A stretch of DNA of 5,135 bases from Candidatus Omnitrophota bacterium (GCA_016867055.1 VGKN01000130.1:1-5135); one strand, 5' to 3'; numbered from the stretch's first letter, positions 1 to 5,135 are shown. Made by a program: numbers and translations. The notes: generated by a model not told the origin, from the letters alone.

Positions 1-250
1 TAAATATAAGCCTGCCTTTTAGTCTGTAAAAATACTGTATCTTATCAAGCTCCTGAATTATCTCTATTTGGGTTAGCCCAACCTCTTCTTTTATTTCCCT
101 TTTAGCCGCTTCCTCAGAGGCCTCGCCTTTTTCAATATTTCCCTTGGGCCAGGTCCACCTACCGTAACCGTCTTTTATAAGCAGAATTCTTAAATTTTCT
201 TTTGCCTTCTTTACCACAATTCCGCCAGCAGAAAATTCTCTCTCAGCCAT
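1..250 (-). CDS. Nudix hydrolase, MutT/Ap4A-hydrolase-like (N-terminal part)
   Basis: Reading leftwards from the ATG at 248-250 gives an open frame of 83 codons that runs off the left edge, so the C-terminus is missing. It opens MAEREFSAGGIVV, the usual first strand of a Nudix fold. A complete Nudix box lies at residues 37-59: G37, five residues, E43, seven residues, R51-E52-I53, one residue, E55-E56, then V57-G58-L59. The glutamates of this box bind the divalent metal that drives hydrolysis of a nucleoside diphosphate linked to another moiety. The stretch YGRWTWPKGNIEKGE just before and into the box resembles diadenosine tetraphosphate hydrolases, so a housekeeping role in clearing Ap4A-type or damaged nucleotides is a reasonable inference; the substrate cannot be fixed from this part. 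No clear Shine-Dalgarno sequence precedes the ATG. The gene diverges from the cold-shock gene. Confidence 0.5.
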   Translation of the reverse strand, partial: MAEREFSAGGIVVKKAKENLRILLIKDGYGRWTWPKGNIEKGEASEEAAKREIKEEVGLTQIEIIQELDKIQYFYRLKGRLIF

Positions 251-258
251 TGTGTTTA

Positions 259-287
259 CATATATCATAAATATGCTTAATTATCAA
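259..287 (-). promoter_or_regulatory. Candidate promoter of the Nudix gene, possibly leaderless
   Basis: On the minus strand TTGATA (282-287) and TATATG (259-264) are separated by exactly 17 bases, a sigma-70-like arrangement. The -10 hexamer ends only 8 bases before the ATG, so transcription would begin at or within a few bases of the start codon. This fits the absence of a ribosome binding site. An alternative -10, TATGAT (264-269), has worse spacing. Confidence 0.35.
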
Positions 288-314
288 GCCTTTAAAAATT
301 CCTGAAAATTTTTC

Positions 315-343
315 TTGACAAATAAAAAAAATGGTAATAAAGT
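315..343 (+). promoter_or_regulatory. Candidate sigma-70 promoter of the cold-shock gene
   Basis: A perfect -35 TTGACA lies at 315-320 and a -10-like TAAAGT at 338-343, with 17 bases between. Transcription would start near 350 and give an untranslated leader of about 118 bases. Directly upstream is an AT-rich inverted repeat, AAAAATT (294-300) against AATTTTT (307-313), which could act as an UP-like element or operator. Confidence 0.55.
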
Positions 344-380
344 AGCTTTGGTTTGGAAAAGGTATATTCAGAGCTTAATT

Positions 381-418
381 ACGCAGGGTAAGAAGGTTTG
401 TTATACCTTGCGTTTTTT
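381..418 (+). terminator. Terminator-like hairpin inside the cold-shock leader
   Basis: ACGCAGGGTA (381-390) pairs with TACCTTGCGT read back from 413 to 404, giving 10 bp with one G-U wobble and a 13-base loop. The stem runs directly into a six-T tract (413-418). This has the shape of an intrinsic terminator, yet it lies 50 bases before the start codon, so it would act as an attenuator or end a short leader RNA. The stem is only moderately GC-rich and may be weak. Confidence 0.45.
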
Positions 419-453
419 ATTGGCTATTTATACCTTTTTCGGCAATAAAAAGT

Positions 454-460
454 AAGGAGG
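454..460 (+). promoter_or_regulatory. Ribosome binding site fixing the cold-shock start
   Basis: AAGGAGG ends 7 bases before the ATG at 468, which is ideal spacing. The in-frame GTG at 462 lies 1 base after this motif and cannot be the start served by it. Confidence 0.85.
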
Positions 461-467
461 TGTGGTA

Positions 468-674
468 ATGCCCAAGGGAACGGTAAAGTGGTTCAGTAAT
501 CAAAAGGGCTACGGCTTTATCGCTTCAGAGACAGGCAAGGACGTATTTGTCCACTTCAGTGCAATTGAAGGTGATGGATACAAAACCTTAAATGAAGGCG
601 ATGCAGTAGAGTTTGAGATAACAACTGGACCAAAGGGAGAACAGGCTTCAAAGGTAACAAGGATAGCGAAATAA
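468..674 (+). CDS. csp: Cold-shock protein (CspA family)
   Basis: This 68-residue protein is a single cold-shock domain of standard family length. It begins MPKGTVKWF and carries both RNA-binding motifs: KGYGFI (RNP1-like, residues 13-18) and VFVHF (RNP2-like, residues 26-30). The end, [21 protein letters not shown], is the usual closing part of the five-stranded barrel. Family members bind single-stranded RNA and DNA in the cytoplasm, melt secondary structure in messages and often act as antiterminators or translation helpers after a temperature drop. The start is the ATG at 468, chosen because of the well-placed ribosome binding site; the family consensus also begins there. It is monocistronic: its own promoter, a long leader and a strong terminator 17 bases after the stop. 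Whether it is cold-induced or constitutive cannot be told from the protein, but the folded leader favours regulation. Confidence 0.96.
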   Translation: MPKGTVKWFSNQKGYGFIASETGKDVFVHFSAIEGDGYKTLNEGDAVEFEITTGPKGEQASKVTRIAK

Positions 675-690
675 CCTAAACAAGCCAACT

Positions 691-724
691 AAAAGCCCTG
701 CACTGTACAGTGCAGGGCTTTTTT
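691..724 (+). terminator. Strong intrinsic terminator after the cold-shock gene, likely bidirectional
   Basis: The sequence from AAAAGCCCTGCACTGT (691-706) to 722 is a perfect 32-base palindrome, giving a long GC-rich stem followed by a T-run (719-724). On the opposite strand the same stem ends in four T's, so it can also stop the converging pilin transcript, though less strongly. Confidence 0.93.
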
Positions 725-728
725 ATTT

Positions 729-844
729 TTAAAATTCGCTATATAGTTGCTGTATGTAAATTTTCTTTTGGGGATAATTATATAACAACGCGCCTGGCTG
801 CGTTTTGCTGCAGCTGTCAGAAATTTTTATTGCTCCAGTGGATT
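729..844 (-). pseudogene. Probable frameshifted 3' end of the pilin-like gene
   Basis: After the pilin's stop at 827-829, a second minus-strand frame stays open to a TAA at 729-731. It reads STGAIKISDSC, then SKTQPGALLYNY, and ends QQLYSEF. If the A-run of CCAAATCC (840-847 on the minus strand) had one more A, the pilin frame would pass from YEINP straight into KSTGAIKIS, a natural strand-turn-strand ending for a pilin head, and the protein would be 124 residues long. The repaired gene would end 4 bases before the palindromic terminator, leaving no unexplained gap. Either the genome has a real one-base loss or the assembly has a homopolymer error. The reading is an inference from frame and context; no homologue was compared. 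Confidence 0.5.
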
Positions 845-1102
845 TGGATTTATTTCATATTTTTCTTCAAAATTTGGAACCTCAATAAAGGGTCTTAACT
901 CCTCATAACTTGTGGGGAGGCGCCCTTCGTTTACCGCAGCATATTCCACCATCGCCTTATAGATAGAAGACATCTCTGCTTCCATTGCCCTATCCTCGGC
1001 GTCCTCTCTGGTTCTTTGAAAACTGGGAAGGGCGATGGCGACAATAAGCGCTATTATTGCTATTACAATCATAAGCTCTATTAGAGTGAAGCCTGTTCTC
1101 AC
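827..1102 (-). CDS. Type IV pilin / pseudopilin-like protein (possibly shortened by a frameshift)
   Basis: The 91-residue product starts MRTG followed by FTLIELMIVIAIIALIVAIA. This is a class III signal: a four-residue basic leader, Gly at -1, Phe at +1 (the residue methylated by prepilin peptidase) and Glu at +5, followed by a hydrophobic helix that anchors the subunit in the inner membrane and forms the fibre core. Residues 27-60 continue as an amphipathic helix, and LPTSYEELRPF opens the small head. GspG-like pseudopilins and major pilins are usually longer, and the head here stops abruptly. The start is a GTG at 1100-1102: an in-frame TAA lies two codons upstream, so no earlier start exists. 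The GTG overlaps the protease stop as GTGA, so translation is probably coupled. It could serve a type II secretion-like system or a pilus; no assembly genes are in view. Confidence 0.88.
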   Translation of the reverse strand: MRTGFTLIELMIVIAIIALIVAIALPSFQRTREDAEDRAMEAEMSSIYKAMVEYAAVNEGRLPTSYEELRPFIEVPNFEEKYEINPNPLEQ

Positions 1103-2427
1103 TTCTTAATCAGCTCTCCGTCAGGGGTTATGATATATGTCCCCTGATGCGCCTTGCCCCTTATTAGCCAGCGTTCTCCAGAGCCACCGCTTAAGCCAGA
1201 GGCAGTTCTTTCCCCAAGCCCTAACTTTGAGGCAAGCCTGTAAACACCATCCTTAAGCGCCTTGGCAAGCCTAGCCACCTCTTCAAAACCCAAGAATCCT
1301 GCACCGAGCATCCCAGCCTTAAAGGGGTTTAAGCCATCCTTATTTTGCGCTAAGGCTTTTAACTCTGCCTCAATCTCATTCGGCAAAAGTTTTGGGAAAT
1401 ATGACTTAAGAAGTGCTGCTATTCCGGCAATAAAAGGAGAGGCAAAGGAGGTTCCATTTGCTGTCATCTCTCCGCCATTATACGCTAGTACCTTTGAGTT
1501 CCACCCGGGTGCTATCAAATCTATATAACTACCATAATTAGAAAATCCTGCGAGCACTCCCTGCGCATTCGTAGCCCCTACTGCTATCACGTTATTATAT
1601 GCGGCAGGATAATAAAGACCGTTAGAGCCATTATTTCCTGCGGCAGCAACCATAATCACGCCTTTACTGGTTGCGTAATCTATCGCCTGCTGCATTAAGG
1701 GTGAATAAGCGGTTGTGCCAAAACTCATATTTATAACAGAGGCGCCATTGTCAGCCGCATAATAAATTGCCTTAAGTATTGCGCTTGAAGATAAGTACCT
1801 GCTTTCACCATCATTAACCTGTAAAGGCATAATCTGGATATTTGCGCCACCAGAACCGTTAATAACCTCACCAGCCACAGCTGTTCCATGCCAGCCTGTT
1901 CCCTTGGCAGAACCGCTTGCGTCAGTAGTATTATTATAAAAGTTGTACCCTTCTATAACCTTGCCTGTTAAGGCGGGGTTTCCTGCGTTTACCCCTGTAT
2001 CTATAACTGCCACAATGACCAGTTTAGCGGAGGGCGATGGTGTCGGGATTCCTATATCGTATTCTTCTGCATATGCCTCGCTTACAGGAAAGAAAAATAT
2101 CTCTTGAAGATAGTTAGGCTCCGCCCATTTTACACCTTCAATGGTTTTAAGGTGCTCGGACATTTTGATGGGCGAGACATTCTTAGGAAATGAAAGCACG
2201 TAAACATTCTGTTGCTTTATGATATCCTTAACCCGAGCATTTACTGATGATATTATATCGTTTATCTTCTGTTGGCTTAAGCCTTCTTTAAACTGTACTA
2301 ACACCTCTCCTGAGGCAAACCTTCCTGTGCCCTTAGGCTTTGCGCAACCCGCTATAAAAAAAGCCATAATAGAAATCATCACCATAGCAACAATCCACTG
2401 GTATTTAGAAAATTCTCTCTGTGCCAT
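1099..2427 (-). CDS. Subtilisin-like serine protease (S8 family), predicted lipoprotein
   Basis: This 442-residue protein has a membrane-targeting N-terminus (hydrophobic residues 11-26) ending in the lipobox IAGC with Cys28, so it is probably exported and lipid-anchored. Residues about 38-107 (GEVLVQFK to WAEPNY) look like the inhibitor-type propeptide of fervidolysin-like subtilases, which aids folding and is cut off on activation. The catalytic domain spans about 135-345 with the full triad: Asp143 in AVIDTGV, His180 in WHGTAVAG and Ser327 in NGTSFASP, plus the oxyanion Asn265 in AAAGNNGS. It should be an active endopeptidase. The last hundred residues include a Gly/Ser linker (405-417) and a short segment ending GTYIITPDGELIKK that I do not recognise. 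The ATG at 2425-2427 follows a strong ribosome binding site. It shares four bases with the downstream pilin gene, suggesting a joint envelope role, but the substrate is unknown. Confidence 0.95.
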   Translation of the reverse strand: MAQREFSKYQWIVAMVMISIMAFFIAGCAKPKGTGRFASGEVLVQFKEGLSQQKINDIISSVNARVKDIIKQQNVYVLSFPKNVSPIKMSEHLKTIEGVKWAEPNYLQEIFFFPVSEAYAEEYDIGIPTPSPSAKLVIVAVIDTGVNAGNPALTGKVIEGYNFYNNTTDASGSAKGTGWHGTAVAGEVINGSGGANIQIMPLQVNDGESRYLSSSAILKAIYYAADNGASVINMSFGTTAYSPLMQQAIDYATSKGVIMVAAAGNNGSNGLYYPAAYNNVIAVGATNAQGVLAGFSNYGSYIDLIAPGWNSKVLAYNGGEMTANGTSFASPFIAGIAALLKSYFPKLLPNEIEAELKALAQNKDGLNPFKAGMLGAGFLGFEEVARLAKALKDGVYRLASKLGLGERTASGLSGGSGERWLIRGKAHQGTYIITPDGELIKK

Positions 2428-2433
2428 TGCATT

Positions 2434-2442
2434 TCACCTCCC
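2434..2442 (-). promoter_or_regulatory. Ribosome binding site of the protease gene
   Basis: On the minus strand GGGAGGTGA ends 6 bases before the ATG at 2425-2427. Another ATG lies between (out of frame), but only the 2425-2427 start opens the long protease frame with its signal sequence. Confidence 0.8.
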
Positions 2443-2472
2443 TTCTTTTTCATCTAATACCCTCTAATTTAA

Positions 2473-2501
2473 AGTATATATTATCAATGCATTAAATACA
2501 A
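2473..2501 (-). promoter_or_regulatory. Candidate promoter of the protease-pilin operon
   Basis: On the minus strand TTGTAT (2496-2501) and TATACT (2473-2478) are 17 bases apart. The -10 matches five of six consensus bases, the -35 only three. Transcription would start near 2466, about 39 bases before the protease ATG. The AT-rich setting offers other weak matches. Confidence 0.4.
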
Positions 2502-2510
2502 TATAAACCG

Positions 2511-2532
2511 TAAAGCGTCCATCGCAGCTTTA
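2511..2532. repeat. Short inverted repeat upstream of the protease promoter
   Basis: TAAAGC (2511-2516) and GCTTTA (2527-2532) form a perfect 6-bp inverted repeat with a 10-base spacer, about 9 bases upstream of the proposed -35. It could be an operator or a chance match; six base pairs is little. Confidence 0.25.
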
Positions 2533-2546
2533 TACAGAAATTAAAA

Positions 2547-2574
2547 CATTTCTATTCTTCAAAAATTAGAAATG
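2547..2574. repeat. AT-rich inverted repeat
   Basis: CATTTCTA (2547-2554) and TAGAAATG (2567-2574) are perfect 8-base complements with a 12-base loop. No T-run follows on either strand, so it is not a standard terminator. It lies between the tRNA-linked segment and the protease promoter. Confidence 0.35.
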
Positions 2575-2607
2575 GCTGCTTTTGGGTTTTCATCCTATAA
2601 AATAAAA

Positions 2608-2627
2608 AGCGTCCCCAAGGGGATTCG
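2608..2627 (-). repeat. Direct repeat copy A: duplicated 3' end of tRNA-Glu
   Basis: These 20 bases are identical to 2762-2781, which form the last 18 bases of tRNA-Glu plus two trailing bases. On the minus strand the copy is followed by a T-rich trailer, TTTTTATTTT, which looks like the natural downstream end of the tRNA gene. Within it TCCC-CTTG-GGGA can form a tiny hairpin, so this copy may also serve as a weak terminator. Confidence 0.85.
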
Positions 2628-2761
2628 GCGCCTTCTGCTCCTATCGTCGCATCAGGTCGGCCACTCGCTTGCTTTCGCTTCGCACCATTAGCATGGCGCT
2701 CGCTTTTCCTCCCTTGGGTCGGCGCAAGCTCTCTTCGAATCCTCTTCGAAGAGAAAAATGT
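2628..2761 (-). other. GC-rich 134-base segment bounded by the tRNA 3'-end repeat (possible small integrated element)
   Basis: By hand count 75 of 134 bases are G or C (about 56%), clearly richer than the AT-rich sequence on either side. It is bracketed by the two copies of the 20-base repeat. Internal structure includes the palindrome CTCTTCGAAGAG (2742-2753), a second copy of its first nine bases at 2731-2739, a small hairpin CCAT-TAGC-ATGG near 2686-2697, and GGTCGGC occurring twice. No credible gene is present; the open frames across it merely read through the tRNA and the repeats. The pattern suggests a minimal element or remnant inserted at the tRNA 3' end, with no integrase in view. 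A structured non-coding RNA transcribed with the tRNA is an alternative. Confidence 0.5.
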
Positions 2762-2781
2762 AGCGTCCCCAAGGGGATTCG
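2762..2781 (-). repeat. Direct repeat copy B: within the 3' end of the intact tRNA-Glu gene
   Basis: The copy covers the T-loop end and 3' acceptor strand of the tRNA plus two downstream bases. It matches copy A over all 20 positions, and the sequences diverge on both sides immediately after. Confidence 0.85.
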
Positions 2782-2836
2782 AACCCCTGCCGAGAGCTCG
2801 AAAGGCTCTTGTCCTAGGCCTCTAGACGATGGGGAC
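2764..2836 (-). tRNA. tRNA-Glu (anticodon TTC)
   Basis: The 73-base minus-strand sequence folds into a full cloverleaf: a 7-bp acceptor stem (GTCCCCA with TGGGGAC), a D arm with GTC/GAC, a 5-bp anticodon stem AGAGC/GCTCT around the loop CTTTCGA, a 5-bp T stem AGGGG/CCCCT around TTCGAAT, and discriminator G. The anticodon TTC (2800-2802) reads GAA and GAG. CCA is not encoded and must be added. The body closely resembles E. coli tRNA-Glu, with the anticodon stem the most different part. It begins 8 bases after the gyrA stop codon on the same strand with no terminator between, so it is probably cut from a shared transcript, although a promoter inside the gyrA tail cannot be excluded. Confidence 0.97.
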
Positions 2837-2844
2837 ACTAAGGA

Positions 2845-5135
2845 TTATTTCCTCTTTTTCGGTCTTCCCCTTTTTGACTTTTTCTTCTTTTCTTTTTTAG
2901 ACGCCTCTTTTTCTTGGGCGCCTTTCTTCTTTGAAGAGGTTTCTTTTATTTCCTCTTTTATCTTTGATATTGCCTTTTCTCTTTTTGTTTCGGTAGGAAT
3001 CTGCGATACTTGGTTAACCTGCTCCTCTTCCTTTTCTTCTTCTTCAACAACAACCCTTGCCACTGATGAAATCTTGTCTTTCTCATCAAGTCTCATAATG
3101 CGAACGCCCTGGGAGTTTCTCCCTGTCGTCTTTATGTCCCTTACCGGACATCTCACAATCATTCCTGCCTCAGTAATGAGCATAAACTCATCCTTATCCG
3201 TAACTATCTTTAAGCCAACCGCCTCTCCATTCCTTTTGGTTAGTTTTATGTTTATTATGCCCTTCCCCCCTCGAGATTGTACCCTATACTGGGAGAGTTT
3301 TGTCCTTTTGCCAAAACCCTTTGAGGTAACTGTTAGAATAGTGGCATCGGCTCTAACCACCTCCATTGCAATTACCTTGTCTTTTCTATCAATCCTTACC
3401 CCTCTCACGCCCTTGGCAGCTCTTCCCATATTTCTTACTTGGGATTCCTTAAATCGGATTGCCTTTCCAAGTTTTGTAGCGAGAACTAACTCCTTTGTCC
3501 CATCGGTAAGCTCTGCCCCTATTAACTCATCATCCTTTTCTAAGGTTAAGGCGATTATCCCGGCCTTTCTCGGATGGCTGAAGCAAGATAAATCTGTCTT
3601 TTTAATATTCCCTCGGCTCGTCGCAAGAACAACGAAACTCCCCTCCTTAAATTCTTTTACTGGGACAAATGCTGATATCTTTTCGTCTTGCGAAATGCCG
3701 AGGATGTTTACTATGGCCTTTCCCTTTGCTATACGACTTGCCTGTGGTATCTCGTGCACCTTTAACCAATGCACCCTGCCCCTGTCAGTAAAAAATAATA
3801 TGTACTCATGGGTAGACGCTATAAATAGATGTTCAATAAAATCTTCTTCTTTTACATCCGCTCCTGTAACACCCTTTCCGCCCCGCCTCTGACGTCTGTA
3901 GGCATCAACTGGTAGGCGCTTGATGTATCCCGAATGACTTATTGTAATAACCATATCCTCTTCCGCAATTAAGTCTTCTATTTCAAGCTCTGCCACCTCG
4001 CCTACTATCTCGGTCCTTCGCTCATCCTGATAGCGCTTCTTTATCTCTAAGAGTTCTTCTTTTATTATACCCAAAACCTTCTTCTCGGAGGCAAGCACAC
4101 CTTTATAACATTCTATCTTTTTTATTAATTCTAAATATTCGCTGTCTATCTTCTCCCTTTCAAGATTCGTAAGCCTTTGGAGTTGCATCTCCAAAATCGC
4201 CTGCGCTTGTTTCTCTGACAGGGAGAATTCCTTTATGAGTTCTTGCTTTGCTGTTTGCGGGTCCCTTGCTTTCCTGATCAGCCTTATAATTCTGTCCAGG
4301 TTATTTAATGCAATCTTTAAACCCTCTAATATATGCGCCCTGTCCTGTGCTTTTTTTAATTCAAAATTTGTGCGCCTTATTACAATAACCTTTCTATGGT
4401 CAATATAGGCCTGGAGTATCTGCTTTAGATTCAAGACGCGTGGCCTGTTATCCACAAGGGCAAGCATTATCACCCCAAAGGTTTCCTCTAGCTGAGAATG
4501 CTTATATAATTGATTTAAAATAATCTGGGCATTTGCTTCCCGCTTTAACTCAATGACTATCCTCATACCTTCTTTATCGGACTCATCTCTTAAGTCAGAT
4601 ATACCCTCTATCTTCTTTTCCTGCACAAGACCTGCAATAGACTCAATAAGATTTGCCTTGTTAACCTGATAGGGAATCTCTGAGATTATTATGGCTTCCT
4701 TGCCTTGCCTTTGAGTTTCTATAGAAGCCCTTGAGCGTATCTTAATAAGTCCTCTTCCGCTCGTGTATGCCTCCCTTATCCCCTCTCTCCCGCATATAAT
4801 TCCGCCCGTGGGAAAATCAGGGCCCTTTACTATTTTTATCAGGTCCTTTATTTCGCTGTGGGGACTGTCTATCAGCTCAACTATCGCATCCGCCACTTCT
4901 GCTAAATTATGGGGCGGTATGTTGGTTGCCATGCCAACCGCTATACCACTTGAACCATTAAGAATAAGATTTGGAAGCCTCGCAGGAAGAACGGATGGCT
5001 CAACTAACGAGTTGTCAAAGTTTGGTAAAAAGTCCACTGTTTCCTTATCAATATCCCTAATCAGCTCATCTGTGATTTGCGCAAGCTTTGCTTCTGTATA
5101 CCTCATAGCGGCGGGCGCATCGCCATCTATAGACC
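2845..5135 (-). CDS. gyrA: DNA gyrase subunit A (N-terminus outside the window)
   Basis: The frame is open through the right edge; codons before the Met at 5104-5106 read SIDGDAPAA, so this Met is internal and about 110 residues are missing. Counting from it, the catalytic tyrosine is Y3 in AAMRYTE (5098-5100), which forms the covalent link to cleaved DNA. NGSSGIAVGMATNIPPHN and EIPYQVNKA follow in the breakage-reunion core, then a coiled-coil region (about 245-365). The C-terminal DNA-wrapping domain (about 384-685) shows six blades, with the GyrA box QRRGGKG at 406-412 and a related QSRGGKG at 610-616; this marks gyrase rather than topoisomerase IV. With GyrB it introduces negative supercoils using ATP. 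Oddly, residues 688-753 form an acidic then very lysine-rich tail ending in KRGRPKKRK, with the RGRP core of an AT-hook. The fluoroquinolone-determining region mostly lies outside the window. Confidence 0.98.
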   Translation of the reverse strand, partial: SIDGDAPAAMRYTEAKLAQITDELIRDIDKETVDFLPNFDNSLVEPSVLPARLPNLILNGSSGIAVGMATNIPPHNLAEVADAIVELIDSPHSEIKDLIKIVKGPDFPTGGIICGREGIREAYTSGRGLIKIRSRASIETQRQGKEAIIISEIPYQVNKANLIESIAGLVQEKKIEGISDLRDESDKEGMRIVIELKREANAQIILNQLYKHSQLEETFGVIMLALVDNRPRVLNLKQILQAYIDHRKVIVIRRTNFELKKAQDRAHILEGLKIALNNLDRIIRLIRKARDPQTAKQELIKEFSLSEKQAQAILEMQLQRLTNLEREKIDSEYLELIKKIECYKGVLASEKKVLGIIKEELLEIKKRYQDERRTEIVGEVAELEIEDLIAEEDMVITISHSGYIKRLPVDAYRRQRRGGKGVTGADVKEEDFIEHLFIASTHEYILFFTDRGRVHWLKVHEIPQASRIAKGKAIVNILGISQDEKISAFVPVKEFKEGSFVVLATSRGNIKKTDLSCFSHPRKAGIIALTLEKDDELIGAELTDGTKELVLATKLGKAIRFKESQVRNMGRAAKGVRGVRIDRKDKVIAMEVVRADATILTVTSKGFGKRTKLSQYRVQSRGGKGIINIKLTKRNGEAVGLKIVTDKDEFMLITEAGMIVRCPVRDIKTTGRNSQGVRIMRLDEKDKISSVARVVVEEEEKEEEQVNQVSQIPTETKREKAISKIKEEIKETSSKKKGAQEKEASKKEKKKKSKRGRPKKRK

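Larger units (their letters stand above)
350..467 (+). promoter_or_regulatory. Structured 5' leader of the cold-shock gene with competing helices
   Basis: The predicted leader contains at least four helices that cannot all form together. Segment 381-390 pairs with 404-413 (10 bp, one G-U) and is followed by a U-run. Segment 414-422 pairs perfectly with 443-451 (9 bp), which would take up most of that U-run and bring a helix next to the Shine-Dalgarno. Segment 357-366 (AAAAGGTATA) is complementary over 10 bases to 429-438 and over 8 bases to 402-409. Long, temperature-responsive leaders are known for E. coli cspA. Similar control here is an inference from these pairings; no sequence like the E. 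coli cold box was seen. Confidence 0.5.

Noticed and set aside
462..467. GTG as an earlier start for the cold-shock protein.
   Set aside because: It lies one base from the Shine-Dalgarno; the ATG at 468 has proper spacing and matches the family start.
710..898. A 62-codon plus-strand open frame.
   Set aside because: It starts inside the terminator stem, has no ribosome binding site, and runs antisense to the pilin gene and its frameshifted end.
1262..1528. An 88-codon plus-strand open frame.
   Set aside because: It is antisense to the well-supported protease catalytic domain and has no start signals.
2512..2520. Nine bases AAAGCGTCC that match the edge of the tRNA 3'-end repeat, suggesting a third copy.
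   Set aside because: The match is too short and does not extend into the characteristic part of the repeat; chance is likely.
2608..2781. The two identical repeats considered as a CRISPR array.
   Set aside because: There are only two copies, one of them part of a tRNA gene, and the spacing of 134 bases is far too large for a CRISPR spacer.
2641..2838. A 65-codon minus-strand open frame across the tRNA and the GC-rich segment.
   Set aside because: It is a translation of the tRNA gene and its duplicated 3' end; there is no ribosome binding site and its first third is tRNA sequence.
2669..3892. A 407-codon plus-strand open frame.
   Set aside because: It lies antisense to gyrA and the tRNA; its Phe/Ser-rich composition is the mirror of the lysine/glutamate-rich gyrA codons.
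5104..5106. ATG as the start of gyrA.
   Set aside because: It is the Met within the conserved AAMRYTE active-site motif, and the frame continues upstream to the window edge.

Overview
The window is a stretch of bacterial chromosome, moderately AT-rich, read almost entirely on the minus strand. A lipobox-bearing exported protease and a type IV pilin-like protein point to a Gram-negative-type cell envelope. No gene here fixes the phylum. An uncultured lineage is plausible, but that is a guess.

Layout from left to right: (1) The start of a Nudix hydrolase gene on the minus strand, cut by the left edge. (2) A divergent promoter region, then a cold-shock protein gene on the plus strand with a leader of roughly 118 nt. 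The leader can fold into several mutually exclusive helices, one of which looks like an intrinsic terminator. The gene ends at a strong palindromic terminator. (3) A minus-strand pair converging on that terminator: a lipoprotein subtilase (S8 protease) and, overlapping its stop codon, a pilin or pseudopilin. The pilin frame appears to be broken near its 3' end by a one-base loss; restoring the base extends it to just before the terminator. (4) A roughly 330-base non-coding interval with the protease promoter and a 134-base GC-rich segment bounded by a 20-bp direct repeat; one repeat copy is the 3' end of a tRNA gene. (5) A tRNA-Glu(TTC) gene 8 bases downstream of (6) a large 3' portion of gyrA. 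The GyrA protein carries an unusual lysine-rich tail ending in an AT-hook-like RGRP core.

Functionally, gyrase A, the cold-shock protein, tRNA-Glu and the Nudix enzyme are housekeeping genes. The protease-pilin pair is an envelope module, probably translationally coupled. I see no complete new multi-gene system. The items most worth attention are the cold-shock leader RNA, the small GC-rich insert at the tRNA 3' end, the frameshifted pilin and the basic GyrA tail.
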